Shown here: positions 1-8,263 of the stretch, in pieces
Layout of the letters: each line of letters begins with the position of its first letter
Numbering within the stretch: position 1 is the first letter of the stretch
Assembly (NCBI GenBank): GCA_003696705.1
Contig: RFGD01000017.1
Span: 1-9,875, forward strand
Length of the DNA: 9,875 bases
Direction: 5' to 3'
Source of the DNA: Alphaproteobacteria bacterium
GTDB lineage: Bacteria > Pseudomonadota > Alphaproteobacteria > Rhodobacterales > Rhodobacteraceae
Notes under the pieces: model-generated
Seen by the model: the letters and a program-made list of their open reading frames with translations, nothing else
The model's database searches: none
What the model was told of the DNA's origin: nothing
Made by a program: the position numbers and the translations under genes

Positions 1-137
1 CGAAGTTCCAGGACGCGATGAACCGCATCACCCGCCGACAGCTGGCGACCGTGGACCGGCTCTACGCCTCCGAGGATCAGCTTGAGGGCGCGCGCGCCTT
101 CGCGGAAAAGCGCGATCCGGTCTGGAAGGGCCGCTAG
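1..137 (+). CDS. Enoyl-CoA hydratase/isomerase (crotonase) family protein, C-terminal fragment
   Basis: Reading codons back from the TAG at 135-137 gives an open frame to the left edge, so only the last 44 residues are present. The tail EGARAFAEKRDPVWKGR is characteristic of the C-terminal helix of crotonase-superfamily enoyl-CoA hydratases, where an E-G-x-x-A-F-x-E-K-R block precedes a short basic end. The catalytic glutamates and the oxyanion-hole region lie upstream, outside the window, so hydratase, isomerase and dehydratase members cannot be told apart. It might be a paa gene (paaF or paaG type) because of the nearby cluster. However, it is on the opposite strand from paaABCDE and is separated from it by two other genes, so it may equally serve another acyl-CoA pathway. 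The family call is fairly secure and the specific role is unknown. Confidence 0.8.
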   Translation, partial: KFQDAMNRITRRQLATVDRLYASEDQLEGARAFAEKRDPVWKGR

Positions 138-145
138 ACAGACGC

Positions 146-173
146 TTGCCGCCCCCCCGGCCGATGCTATAGT
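146..173 (+). promoter_or_regulatory. Putative sigma70-type promoter for the SDH-family protease gene
   Basis: TTGCCG at 146-151 (within CTTGCC) and TATAGT at 168-173 (within CTATAGT) are separated by 16 bp. This resembles the CTTG...CTATA promoters typical of alphaproteobacteria. Transcription would begin near 180, giving a leader of about 25 nt before the ATG at 206, with the purine-rich AAAGGGG at 193-199 as ribosome binding site. It sits in the only gap between the crotonase stop and the protease gene. The call rests on motif match alone. Confidence 0.6.
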
Positions 174-205
174 CCCGCCCGACAACCTGGCGAAAGGGGC
201 TGCAC

Positions 206-1039
206 ATGACGATCATGGACCTGTTCTGGCTGTTCTTCATCCTGTCGGCGATGCAGCCGGTCCTTCAGCGTCGCATGCTCGAATTCCAGCGCGCCCGGAA
301 GATTGCCGAAATCGAGAAAGAGCGGAACTCGCGCGTCATCCTGATGGTGCACCGGCAAGAGACGATGAGCCTTCTGGGCTTTCCGCTCATGCGGTTCATC
401 GATGTGCACGATTCAGAGCAGGTGCTGCGCGCCATCCAGATGACCGACCGCAACATGGCGATCGACCTGATCCTGCACACGCCGGGCGGGCTGGTGCTGG
501 CGGCGACGCAGATCGCCCGGGCGCTGCAGGCGCATCAGGGGAAGGTGACCGTTTTCGTTCCCCACTACGCCATGTCGGGCGGCACGCTCATTGCCATGGC
601 CGCGGACGAAATCGTGATGTCGGAACATGCGGTTCTCGGCCCCGTCGACCCGCAGCTGGGCCAGCAGCCGGCCGCCTCGATCCTGAAGGTGCTCGAGCAG
701 AAACCCATCGCCGAAATCGACGACAACACGATCATCATGGCCGACGTCGGCAAGAAGGCCATCGAACAGGTCGAGAAGTCCGTGCGCGGCCTTCTTGGCA
801 AGCATCTTTCGGCGCAGAAGGCCGCCGCACTGGCCAGGAAATTCGCGACCGGCACCTGGACCCACGACTACCCGATTTCGGCCGACGAGGCCCGCGAACT
901 GGGCCTGCCCGTCACGACCGAGATGCCCGAAGGCGTGGTTCAGTTGATGACGCTCTACCCGCAGCCGGTTCAGCGCCAGTCGGGCGGCGTCGAATATCTG
1001 CCTGTGCCGCGGGCGCCGAACTCGAAAGGCGGTCACTGA
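206..1039 (+). CDS. SDH-family Clp-fold serine protease, membrane anchored
   Basis: This 277-residue protein matches the serine dehydrogenase proteinase (SDH/DUF114) branch of the ClpP/crotonase-fold proteases. Residues 4-21 form a short hydrophobic N-terminal segment, probably a membrane anchor, followed by a charged helix (22-43). The core shows HTPGG (91-95, oxyanion-side glycine loop), the nucleophile motif YAMSGG with Ser124, the family block VLGPVDPQLG (143-152), and THDYPI (219-224). Known relatives are annotated as proteinases, but their substrates are poorly defined. Which residue serves as general base is not clear from sequence. The ATG at 206 is supported by AAAGGGG at 193-199. 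The gene has its own promoter and its last 7 bp overlap the end of the opposite-strand membrane-protein gene. No link to phenylacetate metabolism is evident beyond adjacency. Confidence 0.9.
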   Translation: MTIMDLFWLFFILSAMQPVLQRRMLEFQRARKIAEIEKERNSRVILMVHRQETMSLLGFPLMRFIDVHDSEQVLRAIQMTDRNMAIDLILHTPGGLVLAATQIARALQAHQGKVTVFVPHYAMSGGTLIAMAADEIVMSEHAVLGPVDPQLGQQPAASILKVLEQKPIAEIDDNTIIMADVGKKAIEQVEKSVRGLLGKHLSAQKAAALARKFATGTWTHDYPISADEARELGLPVTTEMPEGVVQLMTLYPQPVQRQSGGVEYLPVPRAPNSKGGH

Positions 1040-1686
1040 GCGGACGCCCCGGGATCCCCGCCTGGCGGCTCGGTGATCGCGGCGCCCATCAGCGCCCAGG
1101 AAAAGGTCTCGACGACCACGGCCAGAAGGACGCCGGCCGCAAGCCTCGCGACCCCGGCGCCCCCATCCGGTCCGGCGAGGACCAGCGCTGGCTCGATGAT
1201 GCCGAGAAGACCAAGCGCGGCATAGTGGACAAGGCGCGGCGCGCCGGCGCGCGCCAGGCCCAGCGCCTCGGCCATGCGCCGGCGCAAGGCGGACAACAGC
1301 CAGAGCGCAAGGGGCAGCGGCGCCGCGCCGGCCAGTCCGGCGAGAACGAGAACGACAGGACCCAATGCCCGCGCCTGATCCGCCGGCGCATCGGACAGGG
1401 CCGCGCCAAGACCGAGGACCAGCGCGGCCAGAGCCAGGATCACCGCCACTGTCCACCGCAGGACCACCGCGGCCACCGTCATGGACCAGAACGGGAAGCC
1501 CTGCCGCGGACGATCCACACCGGCGGCATCGACAAGGATGCGCCCGACGGCCAGCGCAAGGGCGACGACGCCGAGAAACCGCGCTCGGCCGACGAGAGCC
1601 AGCCCGGCGGCCGCGACGACCGCCAGCGCCATGTCCCACCGCCGGCGCGAGAAGGTTGCCCGTGCCGCCCTTCGCCAGACGCCCAT
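1033..1686 (-). CDS. Hypothetical multi-pass membrane protein downstream of paaE
   Basis: I do not recognise this 217-residue protein. It is strongly hydrophobic, with about six candidate membrane segments at roughly 19-33, 36-52, 69-97, 108-134, 152-172 and 180-203. Basic clusters (RRAAR at 5-9, RRR at 14-16 and 135-137) are consistent with cytoplasmic loops. The C-terminus is a short Gly/Pro/Ala tail. The ATG at 1686 was chosen because it lies 23 bp after the paaE stop with a GGCGGGG stretch just upstream, and because the longer open frame would run through paaE. The next in-frame ATG (residue 19) would cut into the first membrane segment. Position and spacing suggest it could be read through from the paa operon. 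A transport or membrane role is only a guess. The other-strand frames here give Arg-rich, low-plausibility proteins, which supports the minus strand as coding. Confidence 0.75.
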   Translation of the reverse strand: MGVWRRAARATFSRRRWDMALAVVAAAGLALVGRARFLGVVALALAVGRILVDAAGVDRPRQGFPFWSMTVAAVVLRWTVAVILALAALVLGLGAALSDAPADQARALGPVVLVLAGLAGAAPLPLALWLLSALRRRMAEALGLARAGAPRLVHYAALGLLGIIEPALVLAGPDGGAGVARLAAGVLLAVVVETFSWALMGAAITEPPGGDPGASAQ

Positions 1687-1709
1687 CGCGCGTGCCCCGC
1701 CGTGCGCCC

Positions 1710-2768
1710 TCAGGCGGCGTCGAAATCGAGGACCAGACGATCGCTCGTCGGCCGCGACTGACAGGCCAGCGTGAAGCCCGCCTCGAGCTCCCACGGCTCG
1801 AGGGCATAGTTCACCGCCATCTCGGCCGAGCCTTCGACGATGCGGCACCGGCAGGTGCAGCACATCCCCCCCTTGCACGAGTAGGGCAGTTCCAGCCCCT
1901 GACGCGCTGCGGCCTCGACGACCGAGGCATCGCCCGCCTCGAGGGTGAAGCCGCGGCGAGCGCCGTCAAGGATGACCTCGACCGCGACGCCCTCGGCCGC
2001 CACAGCCCGCGCCCTTGATGACGGCGGCATGACGGCGGCCGCACCCTCGGGCTGGAACCGTTCGTGATGGATCCGGCCGGGCGGAACGCCCGTCTTCCCG
2101 AAATGCTCGGCCAGCGCGTCGATCATCTGCCCCGGCCCGCAAAGGAAGATGCCCTCGGCCGTCTCGGGCGTGATGGCGCCGGCATCGGCCAGACGCGCAA
2201 TCCGGTCCGGCTCGATCCGGCCATGGAGGATCGGGATGTCCTGTTCCTCGCGCGAGAGGATGTGGATCAGCGTGAAGTTCCCCAGGTAGCGGTCCTTCAA
2301 CGCCTCGAGCCGCTCGCGGAACATGATCGAGGCCGTGTTGCGATTGCCGTAGACAAGCGACACCCGGGCGCCGGCACCAAGCGCCGCCTCGGCAATGGCC
2401 ATCATCGGCGTGATCCCCGAGCCCGCCGCAATGAGGAGAACGTCGCGTTCGCCCTTCCAGACGAAGCGGCCCTCGGGCGTCATGACGTCAAGGATATCGC
2501 CCGGCCGAAGCCCCTGCGCGAAGGTCGAGAACCGCCCACCCTCGACGCGCTTGATGCCCACCATCGGATCCTCGCCGGGAGCCGAGGCGATGGAATAGCT
2601 GCGACGGACCTCCTCGCCATCGATGGTCGCGCGCAGCGTCAGATACTGTCCCGGCGTGAAGGCATAGGCATCGCGCAGCGCCTCGGGAACGCGGAAGCGG
2701 ACCGCGACGGCATCCGCCCCGCAGGGGGCGACTTCGGCGACTTCCAATGGATGAAACTTCGCGGACAT
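1710..2768 (-). CDS. paaE: 1,2-phenylacetyl-CoA epoxidase, reductase subunit PaaE
   Basis: PaaE is the electron-transfer subunit of the phenylacetyl-CoA epoxidase, passing electrons from NADPH through FAD and a [2Fe-2S] cluster to the PaaA diiron site. The 352-residue protein has the expected order. An FAD-binding barrel carries RSYS (56-59), a nucleotide-binding domain carries GSGITP (116-121) and CGP (210-212), and a linker at about 240-260 leads to a C-terminal plant-type ferredoxin domain. The cluster ligands are visible as Cys298, Cys303, Cys306 and Cys336 (C-x4-C-x2-C then C). Length matches the E. coli family member (about 356). The ATG at 2768 starts MSAKFHPLEV and has GAGGAG a few bases upstream, overlapping the paaD stop region. 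The open frame extends further upstream but only as a shadow of paaD. It is the last recognisable paa gene of the operon. Confidence 0.97.
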   Translation of the reverse strand: MSAKFHPLEVAEVAPCGADAVAVRFRVPEALRDAYAFTPGQYLTLRATIDGEEVRRSYSIASAPGEDPMVGIKRVEGGRFSTFAQGLRPGDILDVMTPEGRFVWKGERDVLLIAAGSGITPMMAIAEAALGAGARVSLVYGNRNTASIMFRERLEALKDRYLGNFTLIHILSREEQDIPILHGRIEPDRIARLADAGAITPETAEGIFLCGPGQMIDALAEHFGKTGVPPGRIHHERFQPEGAAAVMPPSSRARAVAAEGVAVEVILDGARRGFTLEAGDASVVEAAARQGLELPYSCKGGMCCTCRCRIVEGSAEMAVNYALEPWELEAGFTLACQSRPTSDRLVLDFDAA

Positions 2769-2779
2769 GCGCGCTCTCC

Positions 2780-3262
2780 TCAGATGCACTTGAAATAGTC
2801 GAACGGCTCGGCACAGCTCTTGCAGCGGTACTGTGCCTTGCATGGCGTGGAGCCGAACTCGCTGATCCTTTCCGTTTCGGTCGAGCCGCACCGCGGGCAG
2901 GCAACCACCGTTTCGCCGAAAAGGGCCCGCTTCGAATTGGCGCCGCCGACCGGCGGTGCGATGCCGAAGGCCGCCAGCTTTCGCCTTCCCTCCTCGGAGA
3001 TCCAGTCGGTCGTCCATGGGGGCGAGAGGACACGCTCGATCCGGCATTCGAAGCCGGCCTCGTGCAGGGCCTCGGCGATGGCATCCTCGATGAGTTTCGT
3101 GGCCGGGCATCCCATGTAGGTCGGCGACACTTCGGCCACGATCACGCCGTCCTCGTCCCTTACGCCGCGCAGGATGCCAAGATCGGCGACCGTGACCACC
3201 GGGATCTCGGGGTCCGGCACGGCCGCCGCCGCGGCCCAGGCCCTTTCGCGGCGGGTCGTCAC
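2780..3262 (-). CDS. paaD: Phenylacetyl-CoA epoxidase assembly protein PaaD (MIP18/DUF59 family)
   Basis: PaaD is required for an active epoxidase and is thought to help mature or insert the Fe-S cluster of PaaE; it is not part of the catalytic complex. The 160-residue protein begins with a MIP18/DUF59-type domain (about 5-85), with PDPEIPVV at 16-23 and the conserved YMGCPA with Cys52. A C-terminal zinc-ribbon-like region follows, with Cys122-x2-Cys125 and Cys147-x2-Cys150, ending FDYFKCI. The start is taken as the GTG at 3260-3262, which overlaps the paaC TGA in the tetranucleotide GTGA, a typical translational-coupling arrangement. No ATG is available at the expected position, and the much longer open frame upstream merely shadows paaC. 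The stop is 11 bp before paaE. Confidence 0.95.
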   Translation of the reverse strand: MTTRRERAWAAAAAVPDPEIPVVTVADLGILRGVRDEDGVIVAEVSPTYMGCPATKLIEDAIAEALHEAGFECRIERVLSPPWTTDWISEEGRRKLAAFGIAPPVGGANSKRALFGETVVACPRCGSTETERISEFGSTPCKAQYRCKSCAEPFDYFKCI

Positions 3263-4014
3263 CAGGTGGCCCCGGGATAGGCGCGCTGGAGATACTGCAT
3301 CTCGGCCAGCATGTGGCCAAGTTCCTCGCCGTGGAGCCCCTCGCGGCCGCCGATCTGGGGCCACGGGACGTCGGGAGCGGTCAGCCCCGCCTCGGCAAGA
3401 ACCTGACCGACGAGCCGGTCCCACTCGGCCCGCATCGCCTCGCGCCGCGGCAGCACCCCGGCCCCTGCCATCGCCTCGGCGGCGGGCGAGGCGACGAACA
3501 GCTCGTCGGTATAGTGATGCAGCGCATCGACCGCCGCCACCATGCGCCGGTGACTTTCGTCCGTGCCGTCGCCCAGGCGCACGACCCACTCGCCGCTGTG
3601 GCGGAGGTGATAGGCCATTTCCTTCGCCGCCTTTGCCGCAATGGCGCGGATGCGCGCGTCCGAGGACCCCGCCGCCGCCGCGGACCAGAACGGCTCCATG
3701 AAGGCGGCGAAATAGAACTGGCGCAGGATCGTGTGGCCGAAATCCCCGTTCGGGCGCTCGACCAGAAGAAGGTTGCGATACTCGCGCTCGACCCGAAGGT
3801 AGGCAAGGTCGTCTTCCGTCCGGCCCTTTCCCTCGACCTCGGCGGCCAGCGAATAGAGCGCGCGCGCCGTCCCCACCAGATCGAGCGCCAGGTTCGCCAG
3901 CGCCAGATCCTCTTCCAGCATGGGGGCATGGCCGCACCACTCGCTCAGGCGGTGGCCAAGGACAAGGTTGTCGTCGGCAAGCTCGATCAGCGCGTCGAAA
4001 AGCTGGTCCGTCAT
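3259..4014 (-). CDS. paaC: 1,2-phenylacetyl-CoA epoxidase, structural subunit PaaC
   Basis: PaaC is the ferritin-like partner of the catalytic subunit PaaA. It stabilises PaaA and helps form the substrate pocket, but has lost the diiron centre. The 251-residue protein (E. coli PaaC is close to this length) opens with a helical segment carrying LADDNLVLGHRLSEW (12-26) and a DLALANLALDLVG stretch at about 36-48, the recognisable PaaC signature. The ATG at 4014 gives a TGATG overlap with the paaB stop, so translation is probably coupled. A GTG one codon upstream (4017) is in frame and would give 252 residues, but ATG is preferred. The 3' end overlaps paaD by 4 bp. Confidence 0.96.
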   Translation of the reverse strand: MTDQLFDALIELADDNLVLGHRLSEWCGHAPMLEEDLALANLALDLVGTARALYSLAAEVEGKGRTEDDLAYLRVEREYRNLLLVERPNGDFGHTILRQFYFAAFMEPFWSAAAAGSSDARIRAIAAKAAKEMAYHLRHSGEWVVRLGDGTDESHRRMVAAVDALHHYTDELFVASPAAEAMAGAGVLPRREAMRAEWDRLVGQVLAEAGLTAPDVPWPQIGGREGLHGEELGHMLAEMQYLQRAYPGATW

Positions 4015-4301
4015 CACATGTGGCCCACTTCCTCGGGGATCTCGTAGAAGGTGGGATGGCGGTAGATCTTGTCGGCCGTGGGCTCGAAGAACTCGGCCGC
4101 CGCATCAGGGTCCGAGGCGGTGATCGCCGCCGACGGCACGACCCAGATCGACGTGCCTTCGCCCCGGCGCGTGTAGACGTCACGCGCGGCCTGAAGCGCC
4201 AATTCCGCATCGGCCGCGTGGACCGAGCCGACATGCTTGTGGGAAAGCCCGTTGCGTGGGCGGATGAAGACCTCCCAAAGGGGGGTGGGTGTCTCGGTCA
4301 T
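4014..4301 (-). CDS. paaB: 1,2-phenylacetyl-CoA epoxidase subunit PaaB
   Basis: PaaB is the small subunit of the PaaABCE epoxidase, thought to bridge PaaAC units and to be needed for activity. The sequence contains the family hallmarks WEVFIRPRNGLSHKHVGS near the N-terminus, DVYTRRGEGTSIWVV in the middle and YRHPTFYEIPEEVGHM at the end. Two in-frame ATGs exist, at 4310 and 4301. The only Shine-Dalgarno-like sequence, AGGGA at 4311-4315, touches the first ATG but lies 9 nt from the second. The shorter product (95 residues) also matches the usual family length from memory, so 4301 is preferred; the longer form would have 98. The stop overlaps the paaC ATG. Confidence 0.95.
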   Translation of the reverse strand: MTETPTPLWEVFIRPRNGLSHKHVGSVHAADAELALQAARDVYTRRGEGTSIWVVPSAAITASDPDAAAEFFEPTADKIYRHPTFYEIPEEVGHM

Positions 4302-4310
4302 GTTCGTCAT

Positions 4311-4315
4311 TCCCT
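4311..4315 (-). promoter_or_regulatory. Ribosome binding site that decides the paaB start
   Basis: The minus strand reads TCAGGGA immediately before the upstream ATG of paaB. With no spacer it could not serve that ATG, but it is 9 nt from the ATG at 4301. No better Shine-Dalgarno sequence is present in the short gap after paaA. Confidence 0.5.
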
Positions 4316-4337
4316 GAATTGAGCCTGTTGCGCCGTC

Positions 4338-4354
4338 CGGCCGCTATTCGGCCG
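4338..4354 (-). other. Small stem-loop at the paaA stop codon
   Basis: CGGCCG (4338-4343) and CGGCCG (4349-4354) can pair as a 6-bp, all-GC stem around a 5-nt loop. The paaA TAG stop (4344-4346) lies in the loop. No run of U follows on the minus-strand transcript, so it does not look like an intrinsic terminator. It lies in the largest gap within the paaABCDE genes and might affect mRNA stability or subunit ratios. Confidence 0.4.
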
Positions 4355-5339
4355 CCATCGCGCGCGCCTTGCGCTTGCGGGCATGGGCCAGGGCGGCCTC
4401 GCGCACCCAGGCGCCCTCGTCATGCGCCTTCCGGCGCGCCGCGAGCCGGTCGCGGTTCATCCGGCCATGGCCCTTCACCACCCGCCAGAACTCGTCCCAG
4501 TCGATGGGCCCGTGGTCATACCCGCCGCGTCCGTCGTTCTTGTCCGGGTTCCAGCGCAGTTCGGGGTCCGGGATGGTGAGGCCAAGAAACTCGGCCTGCG
4601 GCACGGTGGCGTCGATGAATTTCTGGCGCAGCTGATCGTTCGTGAATCGCTTGATCTTCCACTTCATCGACTGTTCGGTATGGGCGCTGTCCTTGTCATG
4701 CGGGCCGAACATCATGAGCGACGGCCACCACCATCGGTTCAGCGCATCCTGCGCCATCGCCTTCTGTTCGGGCGTGCCGCGGCAGAGCGTCAGCATGATT
4801 TCGTATCCCTGGCGCTGGTGGAAGCTCTCTTCCTTGCAGATCCGGATCATGGCCCGCGAGTAGGGTCCGTAGGAACAGCGGCAAAGCGGGATCTGGTTCA
4901 TGATCGCGGCGCCATCGACCAGCCAGCCGATGGCCCCGATGTCGGCCCAGGAAAGGGTCGGATAGTTGAAGATCGACGAATACTTGGCCTTGCCGGCCAG
5001 AAGCTCTTCCGTCATCTCCTCGCGGCTTACGCCAAGTGTTTCCGCCGCGGCATAGAGATAGAGGCCGTGCCCGCCCTCGTCCTGAACCTTGGCCAGAAGG
5101 GCCGCCTTGCGCTTCAGTGTCGGCGCCCGGGTGATCCAGTTGCCCTCGGGCAGCATGCCGACGATCTCGGAATGGGCGTGCTGGCCGATCTGCCGCACCA
5201 GCGTCCGCCGATAGCCCGCCGGCATCGGGTCCTTCGGCTCGATCTTCTCTTCGGCGTCGATGCGGCGCTGAAAGGCCTCGAGAAACTCAGGCGATTCCTC
5301 GGTGCGGCCGTCCGCACCGATCAGGCCCTGGCTGTACAT
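4344..5339 (-). CDS. paaA: 1,2-phenylacetyl-CoA epoxidase, catalytic diiron subunit PaaA
   Basis: PaaA carries the diiron centre that inserts one oxygen atom into the aromatic ring of phenylacetyl-CoA, forming the 1,2-epoxide. The 331-residue protein has two ExxH pairs expected for the metal site: Glu88/His91 in KVQDEGGHGLYLY and Glu171/His174 in KEESFHQRQGYE. Likely partner ligands are Glu58 (HSEIVG) and Asp142 (LVDGAA), judged from spacing. The conserved blocks PEGNWITRAPTLKRKAAL and KWKIKRFTNDQLRQ are also present. The protein is slightly longer than the E. coli enzyme because of a basic, Ala-rich C-terminal tail (about 310-331). The ATG at 5339 has GAGGAG at 5346-5351, 6 nt away. A strong promoter lies just upstream, making this the first gene of the paaABCDE set; the paaB start is 42 bp beyond its stop. 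Confidence 0.98.
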   Translation of the reverse strand: MYSQGLIGADGRTEESPEFLEAFQRRIDAEEKIEPKDPMPAGYRRTLVRQIGQHAHSEIVGMLPEGNWITRAPTLKRKAALLAKVQDEGGHGLYLYAAAETLGVSREEMTEELLAGKAKYSSIFNYPTLSWADIGAIGWLVDGAAIMNQIPLCRCSYGPYSRAMIRICKEESFHQRQGYEIMLTLCRGTPEQKAMAQDALNRWWWPSLMMFGPHDKDSAHTEQSMKWKIKRFTNDQLRQKFIDATVPQAEFLGLTIPDPELRWNPDKNDGRGGYDHGPIDWDEFWRVVKGHGRMNRDRLAARRKAHDEGAWVREAALAHARKRKARAMAAE

Positions 5340-5368
5340 GTCGCGCTCCTCATGAATCGGGTGGCCGG

Positions 5369-5396
5369 ATTATAGGTTACGAAAATCGGAAATCAA
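5369..5396 (-). promoter_or_regulatory. Probable sigma70 promoter for paaABCDE
   Basis: On the minus strand, TTGATT (5391-5396) and a perfect TATAAT (5369-5374) are separated by 16 bp. Transcription would start near 5362, leaving a leader of about 22 nt with the paaA Shine-Dalgarno sequence in it. The stop codon of the upstream paaX gene (5393-5395) lies inside the -35 hexamer. The segment is conspicuously AT-rich compared with its surroundings. This is the best promoter match in the window. Confidence 0.75.
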
Positions 5397-5411
5397 AACC
5401 GTTTTTGTAAC
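5376..5411. promoter_or_regulatory. Inverted-repeat operator candidate over the paaA promoter
   Basis: The plus strand has GTTACGAAAA (5376-5385) and TTTTTGTAAC (5402-5411), a 10-bp inverted repeat with one mismatch. Its centre is near 5393.5 and the span 36 bp. It covers the promoter spacer, the -35 hexamer and the last codons of paaX. A bound repressor would block RNA polymerase, so PaaX, encoded just upstream, is the obvious candidate ligand. I cannot match it confidently to a published PaaX site, and another regulator is possible. Confidence 0.55.
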
Positions 5412-6202
5412 ATATCCGCGACCGGCATGGCCGGGGCACCGGCAAGCTCGGCGTCGAGCCATGCCTCGGAAAGAGGGAAGAGCGCGTGCCAGGCGCGCGC
5501 GACCCGCGGGCGCAGGTTGGCGCCCCGCCAGCCCGCCGGCGCCAGCTCGTCGGGAACGTCCACGAAACGAAGGATGTAGCGCCGCCAGCGATGCACAAGA
5601 AGTATGCGGGCCGAGAGCGCATCGAGCGGCGCGCCCGGCCCGCCTTCGTCCAGAAGGCGCTCGAGATGGGCCAGATCGGCGTCAAGGCGCTCGGCCTCGG
5701 TGCGCTGGCGATCCGACGCGACGGCCGCCTTCATGCTGTCCGGGACCGACAGGAGGCACCCCGCCGCAATGGCCCCCTCCGGCGCCGGCGCGGGCTCGTC
5801 CTCGGGCCAGGCGCGTGCAGCCCCGATCGAGAGCGACCGCGACGGCGGCGCGTCGCCCCCGAGCCAGAACTGCCAGCGCTCGATCGGACCGTTGCGCGGC
5901 GGCGCATAGATCAGGGTCGAGGCACGGCGCGCTTCGGCCACGCCGCGCTCGGTCAGGCGATAGAGCGTGTTGCGCCCGTCGCGTTCCCGGAGAAGCCAGC
6001 CGTCGGCCACAAGGCGCGAAAGCGCAGTGCGCAAGGCCCCGTCACCGATGCCGATCCGCGCCAGGAGAAGCCGAAGCCGCGCCGAGGGCACCCGGCCGCC
6101 CCGAGACAGGATGCAGTCGCCGAAGACGGTGATGACCAGGGACCAGACGCGCGGGCGGCCGTCTGCCTGGAAGGAACGGACGAGGGGCTCTAGCGGATCC
6201 AT
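5393..6202 (-). CDS. paaX: Phenylacetic acid degradation repressor, PaaX family
   Basis: PaaX proteins are winged-helix repressors of paa genes, released by phenylacetyl-CoA. This 269-residue protein has the family layout. The N-terminal wHTH domain spans about 18-90 (SLVITVFGDCILSRGG, then GDGALRTALSRLVADGWL as the helix-turn-helix and TLYRLTERG as wing). A central domain contains ERWQFWLGG (108-116), and the C-terminal region has LLVHRWRRYILRFVDVPDELAPAGW, the most recognisable PaaX block. The ATG at 6202 gives the expected start MDPLEPLVRSF and lies 8 bp after the paaZ stop, with GGACGGGG upstream. The longer open frame upstream is a shadow of paaZ. Cotranscription with paaZ is likely, and its 3' end contains the paaA promoter and candidate operator, so autoregulation or feedback on the downstream genes is plausible. 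Confidence 0.93.
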   Translation of the reverse strand: MDPLEPLVRSFQADGRPRVWSLVITVFGDCILSRGGRVPSARLRLLLARIGIGDGALRTALSRLVADGWLLRERDGRNTLYRLTERGVAEARRASTLIYAPPRNGPIERWQFWLGGDAPPSRSLSIGAARAWPEDEPAPAPEGAIAAGCLLSVPDSMKAAVASDRQRTEAERLDADLAHLERLLDEGGPGAPLDALSARILLVHRWRRYILRFVDVPDELAPAGWRGANLRPRVARAWHALFPLSEAWLDAELAGAPAMPVADMLQKRF

Positions 6203-6210
6203 GCCCCGTC

Positions 6211-8241
<2,031 letters not shown>

Positions 8242-8263
8242 GCGCTCCCTCCCTCGGCCACTA

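Noticed and set aside
1040..1062. GGGATCCC-type palindrome just after the protease stop as a terminator
   Set aside because: It has no loop and no T-run, and lies within the coding end of the opposite-strand membrane gene.
82..1761. 559-codon plus-strand open frame across the protease and membrane-protein genes
   Set aside because: The predicted protein is Arg/Gly/Ala/Pro-rich with no domain pattern and overlaps two better-supported genes. It is a typical GC-rich shadow frame.
413..1807. 464-codon minus-strand open frame
   Set aside because: It is antisense to the protease gene and out of frame with the membrane protein and paaE. Its composition is low-complexity and Arg/Gly-rich.
2769..3320. 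Upstream extension of the paaE frame
   Set aside because: It passes through paaD and the end of paaC. PaaE homology begins at MSAKFHPLEV, which has a good ribosome binding site.
4338..4354. Intrinsic terminator between paaA and paaB
   Set aside because: The stem is only 6 bp and no U-run follows on the transcript. Termination here would also separate obligate epoxidase subunits.
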